In this document: positions 9,801-16,174 of the stretch, one piece after another
Layout: each line of letters begins with the position of its first letter
Position numbering within the stretch: position 1 is the first letter of the stretch
Assembly: GCA_002482415.1 (NCBI GenBank)
Contig: DLFY01000144.1
Location: 4,472-29,195, forward strand
Reading direction: 5' to 3'
Length of the DNA stretch: 24,724 bases
Source: Phycisphaerales bacterium UBA7708
Lineage (GTDB): Bacteria; Planctomycetota; Phycisphaerae; Sedimentisphaerales; Anaerohalosphaeraceae
The notes under the pieces: model-generated
Told to the model about the DNA's origin: nothing
The model's database searches: none
The model's input: only the letters and a program-made list of their open reading frames with translations
Program-made: the position numbers and the translations under genes

Positions 9801-10032
9801 CTGCCTGCTTCGTCAGGACGGCAACCGCAATGGCCGCGTGGCCGAGTACGAATGTTATGTCAGTCCGGATGGCACAACATGGGGAACGTCCGCCGCCAAA
9901 GGGGTTCTCAAAGAAGAGCCTGTGCGTTTTGATAAGCCCGCCAGAGGCCGCTTCTTCCGCTTTGTCGCCCTGAACGGATACAATAATGATCCCTATGCTT
10001 CGATTGCAGAGCTGGACTTGATTGTGGAATAA
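6814..10032 (+). CDS. Secreted glycoside hydrolase family 2 enzyme with C-terminal F5/8-type (CBM32-like) domain
   Basis: This 1072-residue enzyme begins with a short signal peptide (cleavage near GFGAAA, about residue 18). Residues 21-210 form the GH2 sugar-binding jelly roll, starting LSGDWQVALD. About 215-330 is the Ig-like domain and 335-640 the TIM barrel. The acid/base is Glu448 in SNEPHG and the likely nucleophile is Glu529 in ISHEIGQW. A region at 750-910 resembles the extra beta/alpha domain of some beta-galactosidases. About 935-1072 is an F5/8 type C (discoidin, CBM32-like) fold, with AIDGDPATMWHT and AELDLIVE. AGGAGG lies 5 nt before the ATG. Substrate specificity (galactoside, glucuronide, mannoside or other) cannot be set from sequence alone. 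It ends the URO-D/symporter group. Confidence 0.93.
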   Translation: MRLSLVLLSLFTGFGAAATMDLSGDWQVALDRENQGLEQKWFASELKDAKPVRLPGSLQEQGLGDRPSAKTTWTTGIGKELLSDPRFQTYIQSEDFKSPFWLTPLRHYVGAAWYQRTITLPNRAHSIFLERPHGKTTVWLDDVELGSCDSLGTPHEYDIHDIKPGQHRLTICVDNRVGIPVGDDAHSVSDQTQSNWNGVVGKIEVTTSEDYSPWMFDNVQIYPDIQAKTIKVCVDMENAQGLREGKLKASVQAVGTDKLQALPEQIIPVSLKDKQTRIEFTYAMGEEVRLWDEFSPNLYMLKLQFKQRSSGGEPFESLYETTFGMRELGVKGTQFTINGRNIFLRGTLECCIFPLTGYPPTDVESWKKILRVCKAHGLNHIRFHSWCPPEAAFAAADAMGFYYQVEASCWATFGEGTAVDTWIYQEGDRMLRAYGNHPSFILMAPSNEPHGRLRDEFLAKLIDSWEKKDGRRRYTAGSGWPTIEANDFHVVQDVRIQRYPTLRLSDTPQTFTDYRDFINRHKVPIISHEIGQWCVYPNFAEVWKYSGTLKGGNIEIARDMLEKAGMDSLGQDFLMASGKFQTLLYKHEIESALRTPGFGGFQLLDLHDFPGQGTAPVGVLDCFWESKGYVTPEQYHRFCGPTVPLARMKSRVFTHDQTFKAIVDVAHYGASEMTVEPVWYIRRANGQVAASGKFETKRIPTGGLTLLGEIELPLNMFKAAQKLNLEVALGHQTPSNDWDFWVYPAGVPAVEAPDVRIAEELDGQTLELLKQGGKVLLIPPAYRLKARTLGTFRPIFWNRITFASQPEHTLGILCNPAHPAFADFPTDFYSNWQWQDLLDHSKPVILDELEGAITPIVRSIDDWNLCRKLAVLFEVNIGKGRLLLCSMDITNDLDKRPAARQLRYSLLRYMDSDVFEPAASVSIEAVKGLFQKPSAMQSLQARVVLTDSQEPGYEGGKAIDGDPATMWHTAWTDGKKPYPHEIRIELAKDVEIYGFNCLLRQDGNRNGRVAEYECYVSPDGTTWGTSAAKGVLKEEPVRFDKPARGRFFRFVALNGYNNDPYASIAELDLIVE

Positions 10033-10062
10033 AGCAAAAACAGGACAGATTCGGATTTCGAT

Positions 10063-10080
10063 TGTCAATAGAGGTTGACA
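10063..10080. promoter_or_regulatory. Inverted repeat overlapping the -35 box (possible operator)
   Basis: TGTCAA (10063-10068) and TTGACA (10075-10080) are perfect inverted copies separated by 6 bp. The right arm is itself the -35 hexamer of the promoter below, so a bound dimeric regulator would block RNA polymerase. A chance match is possible for 6-bp arms. Confidence 0.35.
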
Positions 10081-10103
10081 GCCTGATGCTGTATGGCGAT
10101 AAT
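10075..10103 (+). promoter_or_regulatory. Sigma-70-type promoter of the small cysteine-rich protein
   Basis: A consensus -35 TTGACA (10075-10080) is followed after exactly 17 bp by GATAAT (10098-10103), five of six matches to the -10 consensus. The transcript would start near 10110, leaving a leader of about 50 nt ending in a near-perfect Shine-Dalgarno sequence. It is among the best promoter matches in the window. Confidence 0.75.
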
Positions 10104-10159
10104 GTTCACTATGAAAGGGAGACTGTTCAATAGTAGGCTTAATCCGAAAGGAGGTCACT

Positions 10160-10372
10160 ATGACCGCACCAAAAGAGGGTATGTCATGTCAGTATTGTAT
10201 GTATTTTGAAAAGGTCGGACAAGGTTATGGCGACTGTCACCGTTATGCTCCCCGGCCGAATTCCTGCTTTTATGTCCCGCGGGCAGAAGGTGTTGGTTCG
10301 ATTAAGACCGACATCCACTGGCCCAAGGTCTTCGACGCCAACTGGTGCGGAGAATTTCAGATCAAACAGTGA
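10160..10372 (+). CDS. Small cysteine-rich protein, possible iron-sulfur or zinc binder
   Basis: This 70-residue protein has cysteines at 10, 13, 26, 36 and 63, arranged as CxxC, then GDCHRYAPRP, then a terminal WPKV...NWCGEF block. The CxxC / C-x-R-x-A-P-R-P / WP...WCGEF pattern recurs in small proteins of many anaerobes and recalls HiPIP-like small subunits such as those of benzylsuccinate synthase, so metal or Fe-S binding is plausible but not shown. No signal peptide or membrane segment is visible. AAAGGAGGT ends 4 nt before the ATG, an unusually strong ribosome binding site. The stop codon is only 2 bp from the stop of the convergent dehydrogenase gene. Confidence 0.85.
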   Translation: MTAPKEGMSCQYCMYFEKVGQGYGDCHRYAPRPNSCFYVPRAEGVGSIKTDIHWPKVFDANWCGEFQIKQ

Positions 10373-10374
10373 TG

Positions 10375-11094
10375 TTATATTTTGTAATATAGGAAATTCG
10401 GCAGGGTCTTTTGTATCCAGGCAATCAATCGCCAGCGGCGGGTGATGTAGGCGTGTTTTTTCTTTTTGCAGATAGCCTGGTAAATCTGCCGGGCGGCTTT
10501 ATCCACCGGGGCACGCCAGAAGACGTAATCGCCCTGGGCCATGGCTGTATCAACGAAACCGGGCTGGATATCGGTGATGGTAATGTCCCGTTTTTCGTGG
10601 CGGACCTTGTGACGGAGGCCTTCGAGGTAGGTTGATAGAAAGGCCTTGGAGGCCGGATAGGTTGGGACGTACCGGCTGCCCCGCAACGCGGCGATGGAGG
10701 AGATGCCGACCAAGTGGCCGTGACCCTGCCTGAAAAAAACATGCATGGCGGCATTGGCGATGGCGACACAGCCGCTGACATTGACGGCGATAATAGTCTG
10801 ATCAATCGTCCAGTCCAGTTGTTCATTGCGTTTGCCGGTGCCGGAATTGACAATCACCAGGTCCACCCCGCCCATTTTTTCCACCATGGCGTTGAAGATG
10901 GCCCGGGCCTGTTCGGGTTCGGAGATATCCATGAATTCTGGAAGATAGGAGTCCGGCCGAGAGACGCAAAGCTCTTCCAGCAGGTCCACCCGTCGGCCTG
11001 TGATGCCGACATCGTAGCCGTTGTCGGCCAGTATTTCCGCCAGTCCCCGGCCTATGCCGGATGTTGCACCAATAATAATTGCTTTGGGATTCAT
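10375..11094 (-). CDS. Short-chain dehydrogenase/reductase (SDR)
   Basis: This 239-residue cytoplasmic NAD(P)-dependent oxidoreductase has the classical SDR layout: cofactor motif GATSGIG (9-15), Arg34-Arg35 in ITGRR (often an NADP preference), NSGTG (83-87) in place of the usual NNAG, catalytic Ser at 132/133, and Tyr146-x-x-x-Lys150. The C-terminal tail (WRLIAWIQKTLPNFLYYKI) is amphipathic, as in several SDRs that act on lipids or steroid-like substrates; the substrate is unknown. The start is 53 bp after the stop of the histidine kinase gene on the same strand, so it could be the third gene of that operon, although no clear ribosome binding site is seen. Confidence 0.93.
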   Translation of the reverse strand: MNPKAIIIGATSGIGRGLAEILADNGYDVGITGRRVDLLEELCVSRPDSYLPEFMDISEPEQARAIFNAMVEKMGGVDLVIVNSGTGKRNEQLDWTIDQTIIAVNVSGCVAIANAAMHVFFRQGHGHLVGISSIAALRGSRYVPTYPASKAFLSTYLEGLRHKVRHEKRDITITDIQPGFVDTAMAQGDYVFWRAPVDKAARQIYQAICKKKKHAYITRRWRLIAWIQKTLPNFLYYKI

Positions 11095-11147
11095 GACGGC
11101 AGTGTAATGGATTTAAGCCGGGATGAAAAGAAAAATGCGGAATTCGG

Positions 11148-13370
11148 CTACACACGCGGCAGGCGGACGGTGACAGTGGTGCCTTTACCGGGGGTGCTTT
11201 CCAGACGGAGGGATGCGTTGTTCAGCGACAGCAGCCGCTGGGCGTGTGCCAGCCCCATGCCGCGTTTGCGTCCGGCCGGCTTGGCTGAAAAGAACGGTTT
11301 GGCGGCCTGTCGTAATGTCGTCTCATCCATGCCGCAGCCGGAGTCGATGATCCGGATTTCGACGAGGTTGTTTTCGTTGAGCACGTGCCCTTCAATCGTG
11401 ATGGGGCCGCTGTCCTGGCCGGTATATGACTCCAGGGCATTGGACAGGATGTGGCCTAATGCCTGGATGACCTGGGTTTTGTCCACGAAGATATCGGGCA
11501 TTTGTTCGATATCTTTCCGTGTGACCGCCAGTCGCGGCAGGTTATGAAGCCGGGCGGTTTTTTCGATTGCTTCCGACATCAGCGCCGCCGGTGCGACCAG
11601 GTGCTTATAGGGTTCGCGCGGTCGGGCAAAGCTCATCAGGTCGGTGATCATGTCCGAGATGTCCTGAGTACGCTGGAAAATCTGCTCGAGAATCTGCTTT
11701 TTGTTCGTGTCGCTTTCCGACTGCATCAGCAGTTGGGCGCGACCGGAAATCACCGCCAGCGGATTGTTCAGTTCATGGGCGGCACCGGCGGCCATTTCCG
11801 CCACAGCCGACAGTGAGCGGGCTTCGGTTAAATCCCGGTCGGCGGTGCGAAGCTTATCCATCAAATCCACCAGCCGCTCGGTCTGTTCCCGCTGGGCGCG
11901 GAAGGCTTTGCTGGCTGAAATCGCGGAGGCCCCAATCGAACAGAGCATCTGCAGGGTTTCGGTCGGCAGGTCGGTATCGCTTTCGAACAGGGCCACTGCC
12001 ACAGGTTTTCCCAACAGCAGCAGCGGGGCCGCAAGGGTTCGTGCCGGGGCCAGCCGACGGGTCTGTTCGATGCACCATCCGAAGGCTTCGGCGGCCCGAA
12101 TAATTTTAAACCCTTCACCAAAGGGATTGTTTTTCAGATTGGTTGTATCCGGGATCGCCAGCAGAGCGGATTCTGCGATGCCGTCAACGTCGGCCATCGC
12201 AATCTCAACCGGGTCTGTGTGCTGTTCAGGCCACAGCAGGATGAGTACCGAGCCGGTGTGCAGGGTCTTTTGCAGGCATACCGCAAATTGGCCGGCGACC
12301 TGGTCGGGACTGCTTCCAGTGGACAGCGTGTTCAAAAACTGCTGGACAGGGTCGGCAAACAAGGCCGCGTCGAAACTGCGGCGGCTTTGCCGGGCCATTG
12401 AACTGTTGTCGCGGGCCAGTTGTGCTGCGGCCAGATGAATCATTTCGTAATAGTCTTGTGCCCGGTCCATATTGCTTAAGCCCAGCGGCTTGCTCTTCTG
12501 CTCGACCTGCTCGGGCAACTGGGCCATGATCTGGCTGATCTGCTGAGCGTTTAAGCCGAGCAGCTTAGCCAGCAGGGTATCCTGTTCGGGCGTGTCATAA
12601 CTGCCGGACTGGCCGATGCCGGATTTGCGGGCCAGTTCGTCGGCCAGCATAGTAACCATGACCAGCCTGCCATAGGGCATTTCCGATAAGATACGCGGGT
12701 CGGCGTGATGCAGCCAGATCGCATGGACAATCGGTTCTGGCAGACGCCATTTTTCGGCCAGGCGTTTGCCCAGCAGGGCGTGAGTCAGGCCGAGATTGTC
12801 CTGTTCGACGGTGGTGAGATTTTGTTTTTTCTGGGCGGCCTGCAGGACAAGCTGCTCAAAGCTTTTGGGCATGACCTCATCGAGAGCGGTCTTGCCGATA
12901 TCATGGAGCAGGCCGGCGGTAAAAGCCAGCTTGCGTTCGGTTTCATCGAGGGCCAGCTCGGCGATCAGCGATGCACAGCAGGCTGTCGCAAGGGCATGCA
13001 GCGCCATCTGGCGCCGGGGCAGGGGGCGGGTGCTGTCGGCATCGGTCGGGCAGTCGAAAGCCTGGACCACTTTGACCGAAAGGACGGCATCGCGCAATGC
13101 CGGGGAGGGCAGTTCGTCGATGACCTCGGCCAGGGGTTTGGAACCATCGGCACCCAGTATCCCCATACGAGCAGCCAGAGCCAGCACGCTGGCGGTCATG
13201 GCGCTGTCGGCTTCGATAATCTGTGCCAGTTCGCCTGTCTGGAAAGGTTCTTTGAGTACGCAGGGCAGGATTCCCGCTGCGACCTGGGGCAGAGTGGACA
13301 GAGTATTCAATTGGCGTATGATCAGCTCGACCTGACGCGCCACGGATGTTTTATCTACCGATTCCGACAT
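11148..13370 (-). CDS. HDOD-GAF-histidine kinase hybrid sensor
   Basis: This 740-residue soluble protein has no transmembrane segment. Residues 1 to about 290 form an HDOD signalling domain: LLHDIGK at 154-160 keeps the HD pair and HH is at 221-222. About 340-490 looks like a divergent GAF domain, then a coiled coil (about 490-520). The kinase core follows: H-box AAHELNNPLA with phospho-acceptor His532, N-box around Asn644, DSGCGMD (676-682) and the glycine-rich GRKRGMGLA. Its start lies 3 nt after the stop of the response regulator gene (TAG TCC ATG) with no separate Shine-Dalgarno, so translation is probably coupled. HDOD modules are linked to motility, biofilm and stress signalling in other bacteria. 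The ligand is unknown. Confidence 0.93.
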   Translation of the reverse strand: MSESVDKTSVARQVELIIRQLNTLSTLPQVAAGILPCVLKEPFQTGELAQIIEADSAMTASVLALAARMGILGADGSKPLAEVIDELPSPALRDAVLSVKVVQAFDCPTDADSTRPLPRRQMALHALATACCASLIAELALDETERKLAFTAGLLHDIGKTALDEVMPKSFEQLVLQAAQKKQNLTTVEQDNLGLTHALLGKRLAEKWRLPEPIVHAIWLHHADPRILSEMPYGRLVMVTMLADELARKSGIGQSGSYDTPEQDTLLAKLLGLNAQQISQIMAQLPEQVEQKSKPLGLSNMDRAQDYYEMIHLAAAQLARDNSSMARQSRRSFDAALFADPVQQFLNTLSTGSSPDQVAGQFAVCLQKTLHTGSVLILLWPEQHTDPVEIAMADVDGIAESALLAIPDTTNLKNNPFGEGFKIIRAAEAFGWCIEQTRRLAPARTLAAPLLLLGKPVAVALFESDTDLPTETLQMLCSIGASAISASKAFRAQREQTERLVDLMDKLRTADRDLTEARSLSAVAEMAAGAAHELNNPLAVISGRAQLLMQSESDTNKKQILEQIFQRTQDISDMITDLMSFARPREPYKHLVAPAALMSEAIEKTARLHNLPRLAVTRKDIEQMPDIFVDKTQVIQALGHILSNALESYTGQDSGPITIEGHVLNENNLVEIRIIDSGCGMDETTLRQAAKPFFSAKPAGRKRGMGLAHAQRLLSLNNASLRLESTPGKGTTVTVRLPRV

Positions 13371-13373
13371 GGA

Positions 13374-13949
13374 CTACGCTTGCGATAAACGGGCCAGCTT
13401 ATCAACCAGTTCAGCGATGTTGAAAGGCTTCTTGATAAAGTCTGCCGCGCCCGAATGCAGCAGTTCATCGATTTCACTCTGGTTGACGACACCGCTGACG
13501 ATAATAATCTGGGTGTTGGAGAAATCGGGATTCTTCTTGATGGTCCGACAGACGATATTGCCGTTGACATCGGGCAGCATATAGTCCAGCAGGATAACAT
13601 CCGGCCGGAACTGCTGCGTCATCAGGCCCGCGTCGTAACCGCTGGAAGCGGTACGCACCTCGAATCGGCCGTCTCGTGTCAGCACATCCACCAGCAGCTC
13701 AACGATTTCCGTATCATCATCGACGATGAGCACTTTCTTTTTGCCTGCAATAGACAAGTTGGCCAGCGGGATGTTGTTTTCTTTCATGAATTTAATCAGA
13801 CTCTCCCGCGGGATGCGACGGAACTTCGAGCCGGGGACGCGAAACCCTTCCAGTTTGCCGGCGTCAAAGCAGCGAATAATGGTTTGCTGGCTGACCTTGC
13901 AGATATCAGCGGCTTCACCGGTAGTAAATAGATCTTTAATTTTTTCCAT
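13374..13949 (-). CDS. Response regulator with N-terminal excisionase/MerR-like helix-turn-helix and C-terminal receiver
   Basis: This 191-residue regulator carries an HTH_17/excisionase-type domain first (residues 6-58: LFTTGEAADICKVSQQTI, then the wing FRVPGSKFRRIP). The CheY-like receiver follows (72-188), with the acidic pair Asp77-Asp78, phospho-acceptor Asp122 in LLDYMLPD, Ser152 and Lys173 in the KKP motif. This order is the reverse of the usual REC-HTH layout but is a known planctomycete arrangement. The ATG at 13949 was preferred over 13964 and 14024 because GGAG lies 9 nt upstream and the domain starts at once. It is the obvious partner of the adjacent kinase. Its DNA target is not known. 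Confidence 0.92.
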   Translation of the reverse strand: MEKIKDLFTTGEAADICKVSQQTIIRCFDAGKLEGFRVPGSKFRRIPRESLIKFMKENNIPLANLSIAGKKKVLIVDDDTEIVELLVDVLTRDGRFEVRTASSGYDAGLMTQQFRPDVILLDYMLPDVNGNIVCRTIKKNPDFSNTQIIIVSGVVNQSEIDELLHSGAADFIKKPFNIAELVDKLARLSQA

Positions 13950-13999
13950 CCTTTGGCTCTCCATAATGACCGATATGACCCAGTTTCTTTGTTTTGCCC

Positions 14000-14029
14000 A
14001 TTTTAACTGTTGAGCTGCCAACAAGTCAA
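14000..14029 (-). promoter_or_regulatory. Sigma-70-type promoter of the regulator/kinase operon
   Basis: Read on the minus strand, TTGACT (14024-14029) is followed after 18 bp by TAAAAT (14000-14005), each one mismatch from consensus. Transcription would start near 13993, giving a leader of about 44 nt. The spacer contains a short inverted repeat TGTTG/CAACA that could be an operator. Confidence 0.65.
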
Positions 14030-14069
14030 GGATTAAAAAACACGAAAAATAGTTAAAATATAAAAATTT

Positions 14070-15005
14070 TTATCGGAGCTGTTCGCCGGGCTGAATAGGG
14101 AGTTGGATACTCTTCTTTCGAAATGTCAGGGGAGTCAGGCCTGTGTACTTCTTAAATACGCGACAAAAAAAGAAGGGATTTTCGTATCCGCATCGGGCGG
14201 CAATCTCTTTCCCCTGCAAATGGGAACAGCGGAGCAGGGTCTTGGCTGCCTCCATACGAAGCTGCTGCTGATACATGGTCGGGGAGACTTGAAACGTTTG
14301 TTTAAACAGGCGGAAAAAATAGCCTTTGGACATCCCGGCGGATTTGGCGAGGGCTTCAATCGACAAAGGTTCAGAGTAGTGGCTTTCGATATAGGATTTT
14401 GCCTGGTGGATGCGGTGGTCCTGAGTTTCAGAGACTGATTTCTGCTGCTGGCTGAAATCGATGAGAAAATCGAATATACGTCCGAGTGTTTTTTGTCGCA
14501 GGTAATAGGAGTAGTCGGAGGGACTGTTGGCGAAATCGGTGAGTTGAATCAGCAGGGAGTTGAGGTGGTTGGTTTTATCTTCGGAAAGCTGCAGATGGTC
14601 ACCCAGCGATACGGGTAATCCTGAGTACAATGAAAGCAGTTGATCAAAGGAAATACACAGCGATGTTCCTGATTGTGATTCATAAGCAAAGGTAATTTCT
14701 GAATATATGGCAGTTTTGCGGCAGGTGACAAAATCATGCGGCTGGCCGGGCCAGACCAGCACGAGTGTGCCTGGGATTGTGGAAATTATTTTACCACATC
14801 TGGAATAACCGCCCTGATGACGGGTGTAAAGGACCAGATGATAGAGGTCGTGGACATGTTCGCAGAATGTCTTGCGGTCTCCGACCGGGGCATCCTGATG
14901 AATGGCGGTGTGGTGCAGGCTTGGGCAGAAAATCTGCCCCTGTTCCTGGATGGCCAGGAGCAGACAGTCTGTTTTTTGGCTTTTTGTTTTTACATAACGC
15001 AGCAT
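14070..15005 (-). CDS. AraC-family transcriptional regulator
   Basis: This 311-residue protein has an N-terminal cupin-like ligand-binding part (about 35-120, with VWPGQPHDF at 84-92) and a C-terminal AraC/XylS DNA-binding domain. The domain has two helix-turn-helix units, about 214-235 (LSIEALAKSAGMSKGYFFRLF) and 264-285 (GKEIAARCGYENPFFFCRVF), followed by the family tail KKYTGLTPLTFRK. It is divergent from the URO-D/PmoA/ThuA operon, separated by 104 bp with matching direct repeats, so it is most likely the local sugar-responsive activator. The ATG at 15005 has only a weak ribosome binding site. No terminator is evident after its stop, and some read-through into the kinase operon is possible. 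Confidence 0.94.
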   Translation of the reverse strand: MLRYVKTKSQKTDCLLLAIQEQGQIFCPSLHHTAIHQDAPVGDRKTFCEHVHDLYHLVLYTRHQGGYSRCGKIISTIPGTLVLVWPGQPHDFVTCRKTAIYSEITFAYESQSGTSLCISFDQLLSLYSGLPVSLGDHLQLSEDKTNHLNSLLIQLTDFANSPSDYSYYLRQKTLGRIFDFLIDFSQQQKSVSETQDHRIHQAKSYIESHYSEPLSIEALAKSAGMSKGYFFRLFKQTFQVSPTMYQQQLRMEAAKTLLRCSHLQGKEIAARCGYENPFFFCRVFKKYTGLTPLTFRKKSIQLPIQPGEQLR

Positions 15006-15012
15006 AGGTCAC

Positions 15013-15044
15013 GATTGTACAATAATATAAGATGATTGTGCATT
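15013..15044. promoter_or_regulatory. Tandem 11-bp direct repeats, candidate AraC-type operator
   Basis: GATTGTACAAT (15013-15023) and GATTGTGCATT (15034-15044) share 9 of 11 bases and start exactly 21 bp apart, two helical turns. That is the spacing of tandem half-sites used by AraC-family proteins. The right copy adjoins the place where the -35 box of the operon should be. Both copies fall over the -10/spacer zone of the regulator's own promoter. This geometry suggests activation of the operon and self-repression of the regulator. Confidence 0.6.
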
Positions 15045-15052
15045 TTATTCAA
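15024..15052 (-). promoter_or_regulatory. Probable promoter of the AraC-type regulator gene
   Basis: On the minus strand TTGAAT (15047-15052) and TATATT (15024-15029) are 17 bp apart. The right-hand operator repeat lies inside the spacer and the left-hand one just downstream of the -10 box, so the regulator would probably repress its own gene. Confidence 0.5.
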
Positions 15053-15065
15053 GCAATTAGTAGAT

Positions 15066-15071
15066 TATAAT
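15066..15071 (+). promoter_or_regulatory. -10 element of the URO-D/PmoA/ThuA operon, no good -35
   Basis: A perfect TATAAT is present at 15066-15071. The place 17 bp upstream reads TTTTAT and does not resemble a -35 box. A promoter with a good -10 and no -35, next to an AraC-type site ending at 15044, is what an activator-dependent promoter looks like. Confidence 0.5.
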
Positions 15072-15109
15072 GTAATTTAGATAAATATACGAATTTAGGA
15101 TGGAGAATC

Positions 15110-16174
15110 ATGACAAATAAGCAATGGCAGCTTTTGCTGGAGCTGATTGAGGGTAAGCAGTTTGCGAGCACTCCTGTTGGATTCATTATTGACAGCCCCT
15201 GGATTCCCGGGTGGGCAGGGATCAGCACATTGGATTATTTTACCTCCGACACGCTCTGGTTTGAGGCGAATTTAAAATCGTTGCGACAGTTTCCCCAAGT
15301 CCTGTTTTTACCGGGTTTCTGGTCGGAATACGGGATGTGTACGGAGCCCTCGGCTTTTGGGGCCAAATGCACCTGGCATGAAAATGAGCTGCCTTTTGCC
15401 GATAAAATCATTCATAGCCTGGATGATATCGACCGTTTGAATTGTCCGGACCCGAAAAAAGATGGTCTGGCTCCGTTTGTGCTCAAACGTCTTGCACGCT
15501 ATCGACAACCAATCGAAGCCGAGGGTCATGCGATTCGTTTTGCGGTGGCTCGCGGGCCGCTGAATGTGGCTTCATTTCTCATGGGGACGACGGAATTTCT
15601 GATTGGTCTTCGGACTGAGCCGGAGAAAATTCACAAGCTGCTGTCGATGATTACGGAGTATGTATGCCGATGGCTGCAGGTGCAGAAAGCTGCCTTTGAT
15701 TCGATTGACGGCATTTTGGTCCTGGATGATATTGTGGGTTTCTGCGGGGAGCCGGATTTTCTTGAGTTCGCTAAACCCTATCTCCAGCAAGTATTTAACG
15801 CCTTTCCTGCTGCGGTAAAGTTCTTTCATAATGATGCGGATGGCCGGGTTTGCGCCCCGCATCTGCCTGATTTGGGTGTCAATATGTTCAATTTCAGCTT
15901 TTTGCATTCGCTAACAGAAATGAAGGAATGGACGCACAATCAGGTCGTTTTGGTCGGCAATCTGCCGCCGCGTGATACGCTTGCGCTGGGTTCAGCGGAG
16001 GACGTGTTCCGGCAGGTACAAGAAACGATCAGCTCGGTTTCCGATAAAACCCGGATCTTATTATCTGCCGGTGGGGGTATGCCCGATGGCGTCCGCACAG
16101 AAAATATTACCGCTTTTTTACATGCAGTGGAGTGCAAACAAGTTAATGTTCTGTCAGGAGCCGACGTTAAATGA
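15110..16174 (+). CDS. URO-D-fold protein lacking the His-X-Cys zinc motif
   Basis: This 354-residue protein shows the URO-D/cobalamin methyltransferase fold in outline: VARGPLNVASFLMGTTEFL (146-164), the strand GILVLDDIVGFCGEPDF, AVKFFHNDADGRV (235-247) and VVLVGNLPPRDTLALGS (279-295). Where the first URO-D-like protein has His-Ser-Cys, this one has His240-Asn-Asp, so zinc-thiol methyl transfer is unlikely to work the same way. It is also shorter (354 versus 420 residues). It is the first gene of the operon behind the AraC-type site. Its stop overlaps the next start by 4 nt (ATGA), so the two are translationally coupled. GGAG is 4 nt and AGGA 9 nt upstream of the ATG. The reaction is unknown. 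Confidence 0.85.
   Translation: MTNKQWQLLLELIEGKQFASTPVGFIIDSPWIPGWAGISTLDYFTSDTLWFEANLKSLRQFPQVLFLPGFWSEYGMCTEPSAFGAKCTWHENELPFADKIIHSLDDIDRLNCPDPKKDGLAPFVLKRLARYRQPIEAEGHAIRFAVARGPLNVASFLMGTTEFLIGLRTEPEKIHKLLSMITEYVCRWLQVQKAAFDSIDGILVLDDIVGFCGEPDFLEFAKPYLQQVFNAFPAAVKFFHNDADGRVCAPHLPDLGVNMFNFSFLHSLTEMKEWTHNQVVLVGNLPPRDTLALGSAEDVFRQVQETISSVSDKTRILLSAGGGMPDGVRTENITAFLHAVECKQVNVLSGADVK

Noticed and set aside
10375..10393. TATATT/AATATA inverted repeat between the small cysteine-rich gene and the SDR gene as a terminator
   Set aside because: The stem is short, wholly A/T and lies within the SDR stop region without a T tract; too weak to call.
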